Of a stretch of DNA of 64,000 nt, positions 27,940-36,690 are shown piece by piece; within the stretch, counting starts at the first letter, position 1; every line of letters begins with the position of its first letter. The notes under the pieces were generated by a model. The model did not search any database and was not told where the DNA came from. It was given only the letters and a program-made list of their open reading frames with translations. A program made the position numbers and the translations under genes. Source of the DNA: Hirschia litorea (lineage in GTDB: Bacteria; Pseudomonadota; Alphaproteobacteria; Caulobacterales; Hyphomonadaceae). The stretch spans positions 199,124 through 263,123 of the forward strand of contig NZ_JBHTBR010000009.1 of the NCBI RefSeq assembly GCF_042665075.1. Direction: 5' to 3'.

Positions 27940-29679
27940 ATGACAAATGAAAAGAATAGCAAGAAGCCACTAAGAAGTGCGCACTCATATGGCAAATTGG
28001 ATAGAGATGGCTTCATTCACCGGTCTTGGATGAAGGCGCAAGGTTATCCAGAGGATGTGTTTGATGGACGTCCTGTCATTGGTATTTGTAATACATGGTC
28101 GGAATTGACGCCGTGTAATTCGCATCTGCGCGAGATAGCTGAGTTTGTAAAACGTGGTGTGTGGGAAGCGGGTGGTTTGCCTGTTGAATTTCCCGCCATG
28201 TCTTTGGGTGAAACGCAAATGCGCCCCACAGCGATGTTGTTTCGTAATCTGCTTGCGATGGAAGTTGAAGAGAGTATTCGCGGCAATCCGATTGATGGTG
28301 TCGTGCTGCTTGGAGGATGTGACAAGACAACGCCGGGTCAGTTGATGGGGGCGGCGAGTGTGGATTTGCCTACGATTATAGTCTCCTCTGGTCCCATGCT
28401 GAACGGGAAATTTAAAGGCAAGAATATCGGTTCGGGTACGGATGTGTGGAAGCTCTCAGAGCAAGTACGCGCGGGTGAGATTAGCGAACAGGAATTTTTC
28501 GCCGCAGAGGCGGGCATGTCGCGCTCGCGCGGTGTGTGTAATACGATGGGATCAGCTTCAAGCTTCTCTTCTGTTGTTGAGGCGCTGGGGATTTCTTTGA
28601 AATATAATGGCACGCTTCCAGCCGTGGATGCGCGGCGTCAGGCGCTAGCGCATGTGACGGGACGCCGGATTGTGGATTTGGTGAAGGAGGATAAGCCTTT
28701 ATCTTCTTTCCTCACACGGGATGCTTTTGAAAATGCGATCAGCGTACATGCTGCGATTGGGGGATCGACCAATTCTGTGATCCACCTTTTAGCCCTTGCG
28801 GGGCGTGTGGGTGTTGATCTGACATTGGATGATTTTGACAAGATTGCAGGCGATATGCCGCTTCTGGCCAATATTGCCCCATCGGGTGAGTATTTGATGG
28901 AAGATCTGCACTATGCGGGCGGGATGCCGGCCTTGATGAACCAGATGGGCGATCGTATCAAAAAGCATGCGCCGACCGTGTCAGGCTTGACGATTGGAGA
29001 GCAGATTGAGGGGGCGGAAGTTTATATTCCAGAGGTGATTGCCAGCATGGATAAGCCGGTAAAACACAATGCTGGAATATGGGTGCTGAAAGGTAATCTT
29101 GCGCCCAATGGTGCGATAATAAAACCTTCTGCCGCGTCGGATGATTTGCTTGTGAAAAAGGGCAAGGCGGTCGTGTTTGAAGACATTGAAGACTTCAAAG
29201 CGCGAGTTGATGATCCTGATCTTGAGATTGATGAGCATTCCTTCATGGTGCTGCGCGGATGTGGCCCTAAAGGGTATCCGGGCATGCCTGAGGTTGGGAA
29301 TATGCCATTGCCGCAAAAGCTGCTTGAAAAAGGGGTGCGTGACATGGTGCGTATTTCCGATGCGCGCATGAGTGGTACAGCCTTTGGAACGGTTATTTTG
29401 CATGTTTCGCCTGAGAGCCTTGCGGGTGGACCGATCAATCTGGTGCGCACAGGGGATATGATTACACTGGATGCAAAAGCGCGCCGTCTTGAGCTGAATG
29501 TGGATGCCGATACATTGGAAAAACGCGCCCAAGAGAATGCAAAACTACCAGCGCTACAAGCCCCCGCACGCGGTTATTTAAAGCTCAATCACGGGCATGT
29601 GCTGCAAGCAGATAAGGGCTGTGACCTTGACTTCCTCGTTGGGAAATCAGGAGACGAAGTTAAGCGAGAATCGCATTAA
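27940..29679 (+). CDS. IlvD/Edd-family sugar-acid dehydratase (L-arabinonate / D-galactonate type)
   Basis: The 579-residue length and the cysteines C59 (TPCNSH), C127 (GGCDKTTPG) and C200 (GVCNTMG) match, as I recall, the iron-sulfur ligands of the Rhizobium L-arabinonate dehydratase, which also accepts D-galactonate and D-fuconate; the MSGTAFG loop near 480 holds the catalytic serine. The enzyme dehydrates a sugar acid to its 2-keto-3-deoxy form in the cytoplasm. Beside a lactonase, a sugar symporter and a GntR regulator in a galactan locus, D-galactonate is the likely substrate. The start lacks a good ribosome site; a five-codon frame starting at 27926 with GGGGAGA ahead ends at the ATGA of this start, suggesting coupling. 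Confidence 0.88.
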   Translation: MTNEKNSKKPLRSAHSYGKLDRDGFIHRSWMKAQGYPEDVFDGRPVIGICNTWSELTPCNSHLREIAEFVKRGVWEAGGLPVEFPAMSLGETQMRPTAMLFRNLLAMEVEESIRGNPIDGVVLLGGCDKTTPGQLMGAASVDLPTIIVSSGPMLNGKFKGKNIGSGTDVWKLSEQVRAGEISEQEFFAAEAGMSRSRGVCNTMGSASSFSSVVEALGISLKYNGTLPAVDARRQALAHVTGRRIVDLVKEDKPLSSFLTRDAFENAISVHAAIGGSTNSVIHLLALAGRVGVDLTLDDFDKIAGDMPLLANIAPSGEYLMEDLHYAGGMPALMNQMGDRIKKHAPTVSGLTIGEQIEGAEVYIPEVIASMDKPVKHNAGIWVLKGNLAPNGAIIKPSAASDDLLVKKGKAVVFEDIEDFKARVDDPDLEIDEHSFMVLRGCGPKGYPGMPEVGNMPLPQKLLEKGVRDMVRISDARMSGTAFGTVILHVSPESLAGGPINLVRTGDMITLDAKARRLELNVDADTLEKRAQENAKLPALQAPARGYLKLNHGHVLQADKGCDLDFLVGKSGDEVKRESH

Positions 29680-29786
29680 AAACGAACACTTCATCTTGTG
29701 ATTTGCCAGTGCGCATCATTTAATGGAGTGTTAGATATGACTATCAATAGTCCCGAGGGCAGGGGCAGAAGCGGGGAGTGTAGGTC

Positions 29787-31349
29787 ATGGGCCTAACATC
29801 ATTAGATTATGGGGTTGTTGGCGTTTATGCCATCGCATTATTCATTCTGGCGTGGCTGGTTTCGCGAGAGAAACCAGGACATGAGAAGGATACAGAAGAT
29901 TACTTCCTCGCAGGAAAATCTTTGCCATGGTGGGCGATTGGTGCCTCGTTGATTGCAGCCAATATTTCGGCTGAACAAATCATTGGAATGTCGGGTTCAG
30001 GTTTTGCGCTGGGATTGGCGATAGCTTCGTATGAATGGATGGCAGCTATCACGCTTGTGATCGTCGGTAAGTTTATGCTGCCGATCTTCCTCAAACGCGG
30101 TATTTACACCATGCCGCAATTTTTGGAGCAGCGCTTTGGTCCATCCGTCAAATACACAATGAGCATATTCTGGCTGGTGCTTTATACAGTTGTGAATTTG
30201 ACCACTATTCTTTGGTTGGGCGCGACGGCGATTAGTACATTGACCGGATTGAGCATGTTTAATGGCATGTTGGCCCTTGCTGCCTTCGCAGCGGCTTATT
30301 CCTTGTATGGGGGTTTAAAAGCGGTTGCGTTCACAGATATTATTCAAGTGGTATTGCTAGTGTTTGGAGGCATTTTGATCACTTGGATCGCGCTAGGCCA
30401 AGTGGGAGATGGAAGTGCTGCGGGTGGATTTAATCGCCTGATGACAGAGCTTCCTGACCGTTTTGACATGATCCTTTCGAAAGATAATCCAAACTATCAA
30501 GCCTTGCCGGGAATTGGTGTTTTGATTGGCGGAATGTGGATTATGAATCTCTCTTATTGGGGGTTCAACCAATATATCATTCAACGCGCTTTGGGAGCCA
30601 AGAGTGTGGAAGAGGCTCAACGGGGTATCCTGTTTGCTGCGGGCTTAAAGTTGGTCATGCCTTTCATTATTGTGATACCGGGTATTGCGGCCGTTATTCT
30701 TGCTCCTGATATTGCAAAACCGGATCAGGCATACCCTGAGATGATGAAGTTAGCTCCAATAGGGCTTAGAGGGCTGATTTTTGCGGCATTGATTGCGGCA
30801 ATTGTATCCTCTTTGGGATCTATGATGAATTCAATTTCAACCATCTTCACAATGGACTTGCTCAAACCGCTTGTCTTGAAGAATGCCAGTGAGACTGTGT
30901 TGGTCAATATTGGTCGGGCAACCAGCTTTTCTGCGATGGTTATTGCGCTCTTTCTCGCCACACCGCTTTTGGGCGGGGCTGATCAAGTGTTCCAAAATAT
31001 CCAAGACTGGACGGGGTATTTCACACCTGGGATTACAGCGATTTTTGTGTTGGGAATGTTCTGGAAACGCGCAACTGAGTTTGGCGGCTTAGCCGCTGTT
31101 GTATCTTCTTGTGTGTTGTCTTTCCTATGGCCATCTATTTTCCCAGACATGCCATTTATGGACCGCGTTGGAATTGTCTTCTTGATCTCACTTGCTTTGG
31201 GCGCGGGTGTATCCTTGCTGCAGAAACCGGCCACACAAGAGCAAACGGTTGATTTAGGCGGCATAAACTTCAAAACGACGAATGAATTCAACATTATATC
31301 TGTTCTGATTGTTGTGCTGCTTTGTGTTCTTTATGGCGTATGGTGGTAA
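29787..31349 (+). CDS. Sodium/solute symporter (SSS family), candidate galactose transporter
   Basis: A 520-residue inner-membrane protein with about 14 membrane segments, starting after a GGGGAG site. Family marks include DYFLAGKSLPWWAIGASLIAAN (split here as DYFLAGKSLPWW and the following IGASLIAAN), YSLYGGLKAVAFTDIIQ, and the late-helix IVSSLGSMMNSISTIFTMD, all typical of the SGLT-like branch with the inverted-repeat LeuT fold. The nearest characterised relative by memory is the Vibrio sodium/galactose symporter. It would bring galactose or short oligosaccharides across the inner membrane after periplasmic breakdown. It lies between the dehydratase and the lactonase, whose start follows its stop by one base. 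Confidence 0.9.
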   Translation: MGLTSLDYGVVGVYAIALFILAWLVSREKPGHEKDTEDYFLAGKSLPWWAIGASLIAANISAEQIIGMSGSGFALGLAIASYEWMAAITLVIVGKFMLPIFLKRGIYTMPQFLEQRFGPSVKYTMSIFWLVLYTVVNLTTILWLGATAISTLTGLSMFNGMLALAAFAAAYSLYGGLKAVAFTDIIQVVLLVFGGILITWIALGQVGDGSAAGGFNRLMTELPDRFDMILSKDNPNYQALPGIGVLIGGMWIMNLSYWGFNQYIIQRALGAKSVEEAQRGILFAAGLKLVMPFIIVIPGIAAVILAPDIAKPDQAYPEMMKLAPIGLRGLIFAALIAAIVSSLGSMMNSISTIFTMDLLKPLVLKNASETVLVNIGRATSFSAMVIALFLATPLLGGADQVFQNIQDWTGYFTPGITAIFVLGMFWKRATEFGGLAAVVSSCVLSFLWPSIFPDMPFMDRVGIVFLISLALGAGVSLLQKPATQEQTVDLGGINFKTTNEFNIISVLIVVLLCVLYGVWW

Positions 31350-31350
31350 A

Positions 31351-32280
31351 ATGCAGGCGCGTTTGATTGAAACAATTGATGTAAGCAACACCCTTGGAGA
31401 GGGGGTGTTGTTTCGCCCATCCGATTCAACTGTGTGGTGGAGCGACATTCAACAGAGCAAGCTTTATTGTATGCAATGGCCGTCTTTGAAAATAGAGATT
31501 TTCGAGGCTCCTCAGCGAATTTGCTCGTTTTCATTTATAGAGGGGCGGGATGATATTCTGCTCGTCGCATTTGAAACCGGAATGGCTTTATATGCGCCCG
31601 AAACTGGCCAACTTAACTGGCTGTCGCAAATGTTTGAGCGTGGCAGTGGCGTGCGCATGAATGATGGGCGCACAGATGCGGCAGGTCGTTTTTGGGTTGG
31701 CTCACTGGTGGAGCGACCTTTAGAAGAGGGTGAGGCCCCTTCAGCACAGCTTTACTGTACGAATGCGCATGGAGAGTGCGCGTCTAAAAAGCAGGGCGTG
31801 CATATCTCAAACGGTTTGTGTTGGGCTCCTGACAATCAAACGCTTTATTTTGCTGATAGTCCGACGGGGATAATCCAACGCGCATCATTTGACCTCGCAA
31901 CTGGCAATGTCGGCGTGTTTGAAGATTTGTATCACGTTGAAGGCGGATTTCCTGATGGTGCAATAACGGATGCGTCTGGCATGTATCTGTCTGCCATTTG
32001 GGGCGGATCTTGTGTGTTGGAGATAGACCCCACTGGCCAAAAACGAGATGAGATCAATTTGCCCGCTTCCCAAATTACGTGCCTTGCGTTGGGCGGGGAG
32101 CGCGGGAATATCATGTTTGTGACATCTGCAAAAGATGGGTTGGAGACGGATGCATCAGGTGCTTGTGTGGAAGCAAAGGCAGGCAGTTTGTTTATTCTGG
32201 AGACGGACAAAATGACGACGCCATCTAGGCGGGCGTCAATTGCGCAAAATAAGCTTGCGACGATAGGGTTGGAAATGTAG
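31351..32280 (+). CDS. SMP-30/gluconolactonase family sugar lactonase
   Basis: The start at 31351 follows the symporter stop directly, giving a 309-residue six-bladed propeller; upstream starts would overlap the membrane protein. Conserved metal-site residues appear in LGEGVLF, MNDGRTDAAGRFWVG, HISNGLCW and FPDGAITD. The family opens aldonolactones to aldonic acids. Here galactonolactone is the natural substrate, sitting between galactose oxidation and galactonate dehydration. No signal peptide is seen, so it works in the cytoplasm with the dehydratase. The final kinase and aldolase of the De Ley-Doudoroff pathway are missing from the window. Confidence 0.88.
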   Translation: MQARLIETIDVSNTLGEGVLFRPSDSTVWWSDIQQSKLYCMQWPSLKIEIFEAPQRICSFSFIEGRDDILLVAFETGMALYAPETGQLNWLSQMFERGSGVRMNDGRTDAAGRFWVGSLVERPLEEGEAPSAQLYCTNAHGECASKKQGVHISNGLCWAPDNQTLYFADSPTGIIQRASFDLATGNVGVFEDLYHVEGGFPDGAITDASGMYLSAIWGGSCVLEIDPTGQKRDEINLPASQITCLALGGERGNIMFVTSAKDGLETDASGACVEAKAGSLFILETDKMTTPSRRASIAQNKLATIGLEM

Positions 32281-32307
32281 AAACCATATTTTTACTGTTT
32301 AAACAGG

Positions 32308-32336
32308 CCCGTTCAAGTGTGCTTTGCTTGAATGGG
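32308..32336 (+). terminator. Hairpin after the lactonase gene
   Basis: CCCGTTCAAG pairs with CTTGAATGGG (one G-U pair) around a 9-nt loop, 27 bp past the stop. No T-run follows, so it is a weak terminator or RNA-stability stem. Confidence 0.4.
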
Positions 32337-32405
32337 GCGGGTACATATTAAGGCATTTCGTCTTTACATCATTGTTTTTTCACTGATGGTAACGCACTGT
32401 GTTTA

Positions 32406-32415
32406 TTGTATACTG
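32406..32415. promoter_or_regulatory. GntR-type half-palindrome ahead of the regulator gene
   Basis: TTGTATACTG within GTTTATTGTATAC (32401-32413) fits the T-N-G-T...A-C-N-A core of GntR operators. The same 13-mer occurs upstream of the GMC dehydrogenase operon. It is probably an autoregulatory site. Confidence 0.5.
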
Positions 32416-32445
32416 TTTGAACGATATAATTGAATGGAAGAGACT

Positions 32446-33162
32446 ATGAAGGCTTCAGGCGTCACGAACACAATATTGCAAGACTTAGGTGCTGCAATTG
32501 TGTCCAAGAAGTTTGGTGAGACTTCTCCTAAAGTTATTGAAGCCGACCTTTGCGAAACTTATGGTGCTAGTCGTTCCGTAATGCGCGAAGCGATTAAAAT
32601 GCTCGTTTCCAAGGGATTGATTTCTTCCAAACCAAAGCAAGGCACACGTATTTGCCCGCCTAGCGAATGGAATTTGCTGGATCCAGACGTTCTAAGATGG
32701 ATGCTTGAGGGTGACTTCTCCATTGATTTACTTAGAGAATTTACAGAAATCCGTATGGGTATTGAACGTCAGTCCGTTTTACTAGCTTCGCGCAATGCAA
32801 CGCCAGAAGATCATCAAATGATGATGGCGTGTGTTGAGGGAATGGAAGCTGCGGAGGCAGGCGAGAATGATCCATTGCAAAGTGATATAGATTTGCATTT
32901 GGCTATCTTGAAGGCGTCGCACAACCGCTTCTTAAATGCACATGCGCCCCTCGTGGATACAGCCTTGCGCTTTAGTATTCAGCTTTCAAATAAGTATAAA
33001 CGTGTGCGAATCGCTAATGTGAGCGACCATAGAAATATGGTTGAAGCGATTATTGCGCGTGATGGATATCGCGCTATGCAAATGATTGAGATGATGATGA
33101 ATGAAGTCATGAGCTTCATTGCAACAGCGCAAAAAGACATTGATAGCAAGGGCGCTGCTTAG
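32446..33162 (+). CDS. FadR-type GntR transcriptional regulator
   Basis: A 238-residue regulator counted from the ATG at 32446, which has GGAAGAG at proper distance; an ATG four codons earlier lacks one. The N-terminal winged helix (about 20-70: LCETYGASRSVMREAIKMLV, then GLISSKPKQGTRICP) is typical GntR. The C-terminal FCD domain (about 90-225) has the metal/ligand residues in IDLHLAILKASHNRF and SDHRNMVEAI. FCD regulators of sugar-acid operons, such as DgoR and related proteins, are released by the sugar acid or its keto-deoxy product. It follows the galactose catabolic genes and is the only dedicated regulator inside the locus, so it is the best candidate for reading the operator-like palindromes. 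Confidence 0.9.
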   Translation: MKASGVTNTILQDLGAAIVSKKFGETSPKVIEADLCETYGASRSVMREAIKMLVSKGLISSKPKQGTRICPPSEWNLLDPDVLRWMLEGDFSIDLLREFTEIRMGIERQSVLLASRNATPEDHQMMMACVEGMEAAEAGENDPLQSDIDLHLAILKASHNRFLNAHAPLVDTALRFSIQLSNKYKRVRIANVSDHRNMVEAIIARDGYRAMQMIEMMMNEVMSFIATAQKDIDSKGAA

Positions 33163-33507
33163 GCTCTGCTATAAGTCTGTATGTTCTGCGGTATAGGTGT
33201 GTAGGGGGCTTGCCACTTCTGTGGCTGCATTCTGCACATGGCCTGATAGTGGGCAGGGCGGTCAAACTCTAAAATCAACCATGAAATATCTAGTATTCTC
33301 GCAAAAATGACTCTTATCCGCACTCAATAGTAATATTATATAACTAATGACTTGTCTGGAGAGCGTCTGTCTTCTATCTTTCAAACTGCCGTCAGTGGGC
33401 GGGCGTGATATAGTTTAAAAAACGCTCGAATTGAGGTCCAATTTCACAAGGACGCATGCGCTTCGTGTGGTTGAGATATTTGATATCGGGTTGGAGGGAG
33501 AGATAGC
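33163..33507. other. Intergenic region upstream of sulfatase 4
   Basis: No gene is visible in 345 bp. TAGTAATATTATA at 33328-33340 matches the regulon motif in reverse orientation at 11 of 13 bases. The stretch before it is GC-richer and has no hairpin that I can support. Confidence 0.4.
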
Positions 33508-35058
33508 ATGGAAAACAAATCAAAGAGATCAGCAAGGTCAGCGATGAGAATGGGGCTGACCTGCCTTATGCTCGGTGCATTTGCGAGTGTGGCTTGCGCC
33601 AAGACGCCGGCAAATGAAGTTGAGCTGGCTGCGTCAGAAATTGTGCAAGATAAACGTCCAAACATTTTGTGGATCATGTCCGAAGATATGGGGCCTGAAC
33701 TTGGCATTTATGGGACACCGGAGACGATTACACCCAATCTCGATGCATTGGCAAAAAAGGGGCAGGTGTATGAGCAAGCTTTTACCAATGCGCCCATTTG
33801 TTCGATTAGTCGCTCCTCCCTTTATACTGGCATGTACCAAACCAGCATAGGCGCGCATCAACACCGCACTCCCGAAGACCGCAAAAAGCCTTTGCCTGAA
33901 GGTGTAAAATTACTGACTGACCATTTTCGTGATGCTGGTTATTTTACATCGCTCATCAAAAAGATTGAACGCGATGACGGCCCAGATGGATGGTTTGAAG
34001 GGAAGTTGAAAACGGACTGGAATTTCACCTATGAAGGTGAGCCATATGATACAAATGCTCTGAGTGATTTAAAAGCAAACCAACCTTTTTTTGCACATGT
34101 GCAATTTCCAGAAACGCACAGAGGAAAAGATTGGGATAATGCAAAAAACGTAATTGATCACCCAGCAGATCCAGCAAAAGTTGATCTTCCGCCATATTAC
34201 CCAGACACCCCAACGGCGCGTGATGATTGGGCTGACTATCTGGATGCTGTGATGGCTTTTGATCGTAAATCAGGTGTTGTTTTGCGGCGTCTGAAAGAAG
34301 AGGGGCTTGATAAGAATACAATCGTGATTGTGCTTTCTGACCATGGACGCGCCATGGTACGCGGCAAGCAATGGCTCTATGATTCAGGTCTGCATATTCC
34401 TCTATTCATCTACATTCCTGAAGGTCTTGAAAAACCTAAAGGATATAAAGCCGGTTCACGTACAGATATGATGGTATCTGGCATTGATATCACAGCGACG
34501 ACGCTGGAATTGGCGGGAATTGATCCTGGTTTGGTGATGCAGGGGCGCGCATTTTTGGGTGATGATGCTGTGCAGCGTACTTATACGTTTGCGGCGCGTG
34601 ATCGTGCGGATGAAACGGTTGATTACATGCGTTCAGTCCGTGATGCACGCTATCGCTATATTAGAAACTACATGCCAGAGCGCCCATACACTCAATTGAA
34701 CGGGTATAAAGAAGCTCAATATCCTGTCTTACGAGAGATGTTCCGTTTGTATCGTGATGGTAAGCTGGGTCAAATTCCGTCTTTGTTTATGGCACCCAAA
34801 AAGCCAGTTGAAGAATTGTTTGATACCAAAACAGATCCACACAATGTGGTGAATTTGGCAAATGATCCTAAATATGCGGCGAAGCTTGTTGAAATGCGCG
34901 CTGCATTGGCAACGTGGGAAGTGGAAACAAACGATCAGGGACGTTTCCCAGAGCCTGCTGACATTGCGGCAAGCATACATGAAAAGACAGAGAAAAAGCG
35001 CGCGCCTGAATATCAAGCGCTAGTCGATAAAGAGGGGCCTTGGCGTGAGGGGCAATAG
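33508..35058 (+). CDS. S1-family sulfatase 4 with atypical CSISR signature
   Basis: A 516-residue exported sulfatase with a good ribosome site (GGAGGGAGAG). The signal peptide ends near SVAC (Cys30). The metal site reads MSEDMGPELG and the active-site motif is CSISR (Cys98-Arg102): isoleucine stands where the formylglycine-generating enzyme normally needs proline or alanine. Other family residues remain: LSDHGRAMVRGKQW, HVQFPETHRG and the C-terminal ELFDTKTDPHNVVNLA. It is close to sulfatase 3 in overall plan. The exchange may still allow maturation, or may indicate loss of sulfatase function or use of a different maturase. A strong terminator follows, so it is a single-gene unit. Confidence 0.88.
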   Translation: MENKSKRSARSAMRMGLTCLMLGAFASVACAKTPANEVELAASEIVQDKRPNILWIMSEDMGPELGIYGTPETITPNLDALAKKGQVYEQAFTNAPICSISRSSLYTGMYQTSIGAHQHRTPEDRKKPLPEGVKLLTDHFRDAGYFTSLIKKIERDDGPDGWFEGKLKTDWNFTYEGEPYDTNALSDLKANQPFFAHVQFPETHRGKDWDNAKNVIDHPADPAKVDLPPYYPDTPTARDDWADYLDAVMAFDRKSGVVLRRLKEEGLDKNTIVIVLSDHGRAMVRGKQWLYDSGLHIPLFIYIPEGLEKPKGYKAGSRTDMMVSGIDITATTLELAGIDPGLVMQGRAFLGDDAVQRTYTFAARDRADETVDYMRSVRDARYRYIRNYMPERPYTQLNGYKEAQYPVLREMFRLYRDGKLGQIPSLFMAPKKPVEELFDTKTDPHNVVNLANDPKYAAKLVEMRAALATWEVETNDQGRFPEPADIAASIHEKTEKKRAPEYQALVDKEGPWREGQ

Positions 35059-35092
35059 CCCGTTAGCGTTAGCTTCTTTTTAGATGAACATT

Positions 35093-35134
35093 AAACAGCG
35101 CCTATCAGAGAAATAATGATGGGCGCTGTTTCTC
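35093..35134 (+). terminator. Strong terminator after sulfatase 4
   Basis: AAACAGCGCC pairs with GGCGCTGTTT, extended inward by ATCA/TGAT, giving about 15 pairs before a T-run. It overlaps a possible early start (35116) of the next gene, which supports the later start chosen there. Confidence 0.85.
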
Positions 35135-35169
35135 TATTCAAAGTCTTTTTCAGGAAATGGAGGCATGAC

Positions 35170-36618
35170 ATGCCCAAAAACGTCCTCGCTTTTATGCAGA
35201 TAATTGCGCTGAGTTTGCTTGCGTCTTGTGTGCCCATGTTTGAGGTCGCGGAGCCAAAAAAACCGCTTAATGTGGTTGTGCTTCTCGTTGATGATTTGGG
35301 GTGGAAAGATGTTGGATATATGGGGTCTCAATTTTATGAAACGCCTCATATAGATGCACTGGCCAAACAGGGTATGCGCTTTACGCAAGCTTATTCTTCT
35401 CATCCAGTTTGTTCACCGTCGCGGGCGGCGTTTATAACGGGCAAAGATCCGGTGCGCTTACAAATTACAGATTGGATCCCCGGATATACTAAAGCCAAAT
35501 CTCCCATTTTGAAGACACCTCCAATTCGAAATGAATTGGCTTTAGAAGAAGTCACATTGGCTGAAGTGTTTAAGGCTTCAGGATATAAAACCTTATTCAC
35601 TGGCAAATGGCATTTAGGAGAGGGGGAGGCGTTTTGGCCGGAGCATCAGGGGTTTGATGTCAATATTGGCGGAATTGATCGAGGAGCTCCACCTGGAGGC
35701 TATTTTTCTCCGTATAAAAACCCACGCTTACGCGATGGACCAGAGGGCGAGTTTCTAACACAACGTTTAGGGCAGGAGACAATTGGTTTTATTGAGGAAA
35801 ATTCCGAAAACCCATTCCTTGTTTATCACTCTTTTTATTCAGTCCACACACCTATCCAAGCTGACCCAAAACGGATTGAACATTATCAGGATAAGGCACA
35901 GAAAAATGACCTTAATTTTGAGCTAGAATCGGTTGGTAGATATAATGGTACGAGTCGTTCCCAACAAAATGACCCTGCTTATGCCAGTATGGTGAGTGCA
36001 GTTGATGATGTGGTGGGAGAGATTGTTGCTACGCTTGAGCGATTAGAGATTTTAGAAAATACGATCATCGTATTTGCATCTGATAATGGTGGATTATCAA
36101 CGGGCATTGAAACAAGTAAGCGAAGACCAACCGCAAATTTGCCTTTAAAAGCTGGAAAAGGGTGGCTCTATGAAGGCGGAATTCGCACGCCTTTATTTAT
36201 CGTCTCGCCGACGCAAATTGAAGCGGGAAGTTCATCCCAAGCCATTATAAGATCGGTGGATATTTTGCCAACTCTGGTGGGCATGGCGCAGGCAAGAAAT
36301 GGGCTGCCTGAAAAGGTGGATGGACAAGATTTTACGGCTCATTTGCAGGGAGGTGATGGACCTGAATTAGAGGCGTATATTTGGTATTTTCCGCACTATC
36401 ACGCTGCAGGCTGGAGACCGGGATATGCTGTGCGAAGCGGCAAGTGGAAGATGATAAATCATATGGAAACAAAAGAAATTGAGTTATTTGATCTGGAAGC
36501 TGATCCATATGAGACGAGCAATATCGCTACGGAAAACCCTGAATTAATAGAGAAAATGCAGCTTTTATTTGATGCATGGAGAGCTGATACAGGGGCGATT
36601 TTGCCTCAACCTTCATAA
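35170..36618 (+). CDS. S1-family sulfatase 5, lipoprotein
   Basis: The ATG at 35170 has a GGAGG site six bases ahead and gives a 482-residue lipoprotein (lipobox LLASC, Cys20). The active site is complete: LLVDDLGWKDVG, formylglycine motif CSPSR (Cys81), TGKWHLGEGEAFWPEHQGF, HTPIQADP and FASDNGG, followed by a WLYEGGIRTPL loop. This composition resembles the N-acetylgalactosamine- or galactose-6-sulfatase-like S1 branches, so a 6-sulfate is one option, but the position cannot be assigned from sequence alone. It stands alone between strong terminators and converges with the PhoD-like gene. Confidence 0.92.
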   Translation: MPKNVLAFMQIIALSLLASCVPMFEVAEPKKPLNVVVLLVDDLGWKDVGYMGSQFYETPHIDALAKQGMRFTQAYSSHPVCSPSRAAFITGKDPVRLQITDWIPGYTKAKSPILKTPPIRNELALEEVTLAEVFKASGYKTLFTGKWHLGEGEAFWPEHQGFDVNIGGIDRGAPPGGYFSPYKNPRLRDGPEGEFLTQRLGQETIGFIEENSENPFLVYHSFYSVHTPIQADPKRIEHYQDKAQKNDLNFELESVGRYNGTSRSQQNDPAYASMVSAVDDVVGEIVATLERLEILENTIIVFASDNGGLSTGIETSKRRPTANLPLKAGKGWLYEGGIRTPLFIVSPTQIEAGSSSQAIIRSVDILPTLVGMAQARNGLPEKVDGQDFTAHLQGGDGPELEAYIWYFPHYHAAGWRPGYAVRSGKWKMINHMETKEIELFDLEADPYETSNIATENPELIEKMQLLFDAWRADTGAILPQPS

Positions 36619-36633
36619 GCGTGACGCACAAAA

Positions 36634-36672
36634 AAAGAGCAAGTTGATGATACAACTTGCTCTTTAGCTTTT
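36634..36672. terminator. Bidirectional terminator between sulfatase 5 and PhoD-like gene
   Basis: AAAGAGCAAGTTG and CAACTTGCTCTTT form a perfect 13-bp stem with a 6-nt loop, with A and T stretches at the sides. Confidence 0.9.
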
Positions 36673-36690
36673 ACGATACAGGGCCTGAAA

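Noticed and set aside
35116..35169. Earlier start of sulfatase 5
   Set aside because: It would begin inside the terminator stem of sulfatase 4 and would place 18 residues before a proper lipoprotein signal.
21195..36618. Agar or porphyran locus
   Set aside because: No GH16, GH86, GH50 or GH117-like gene and no anhydro-L-galactose pathway is present in the window.
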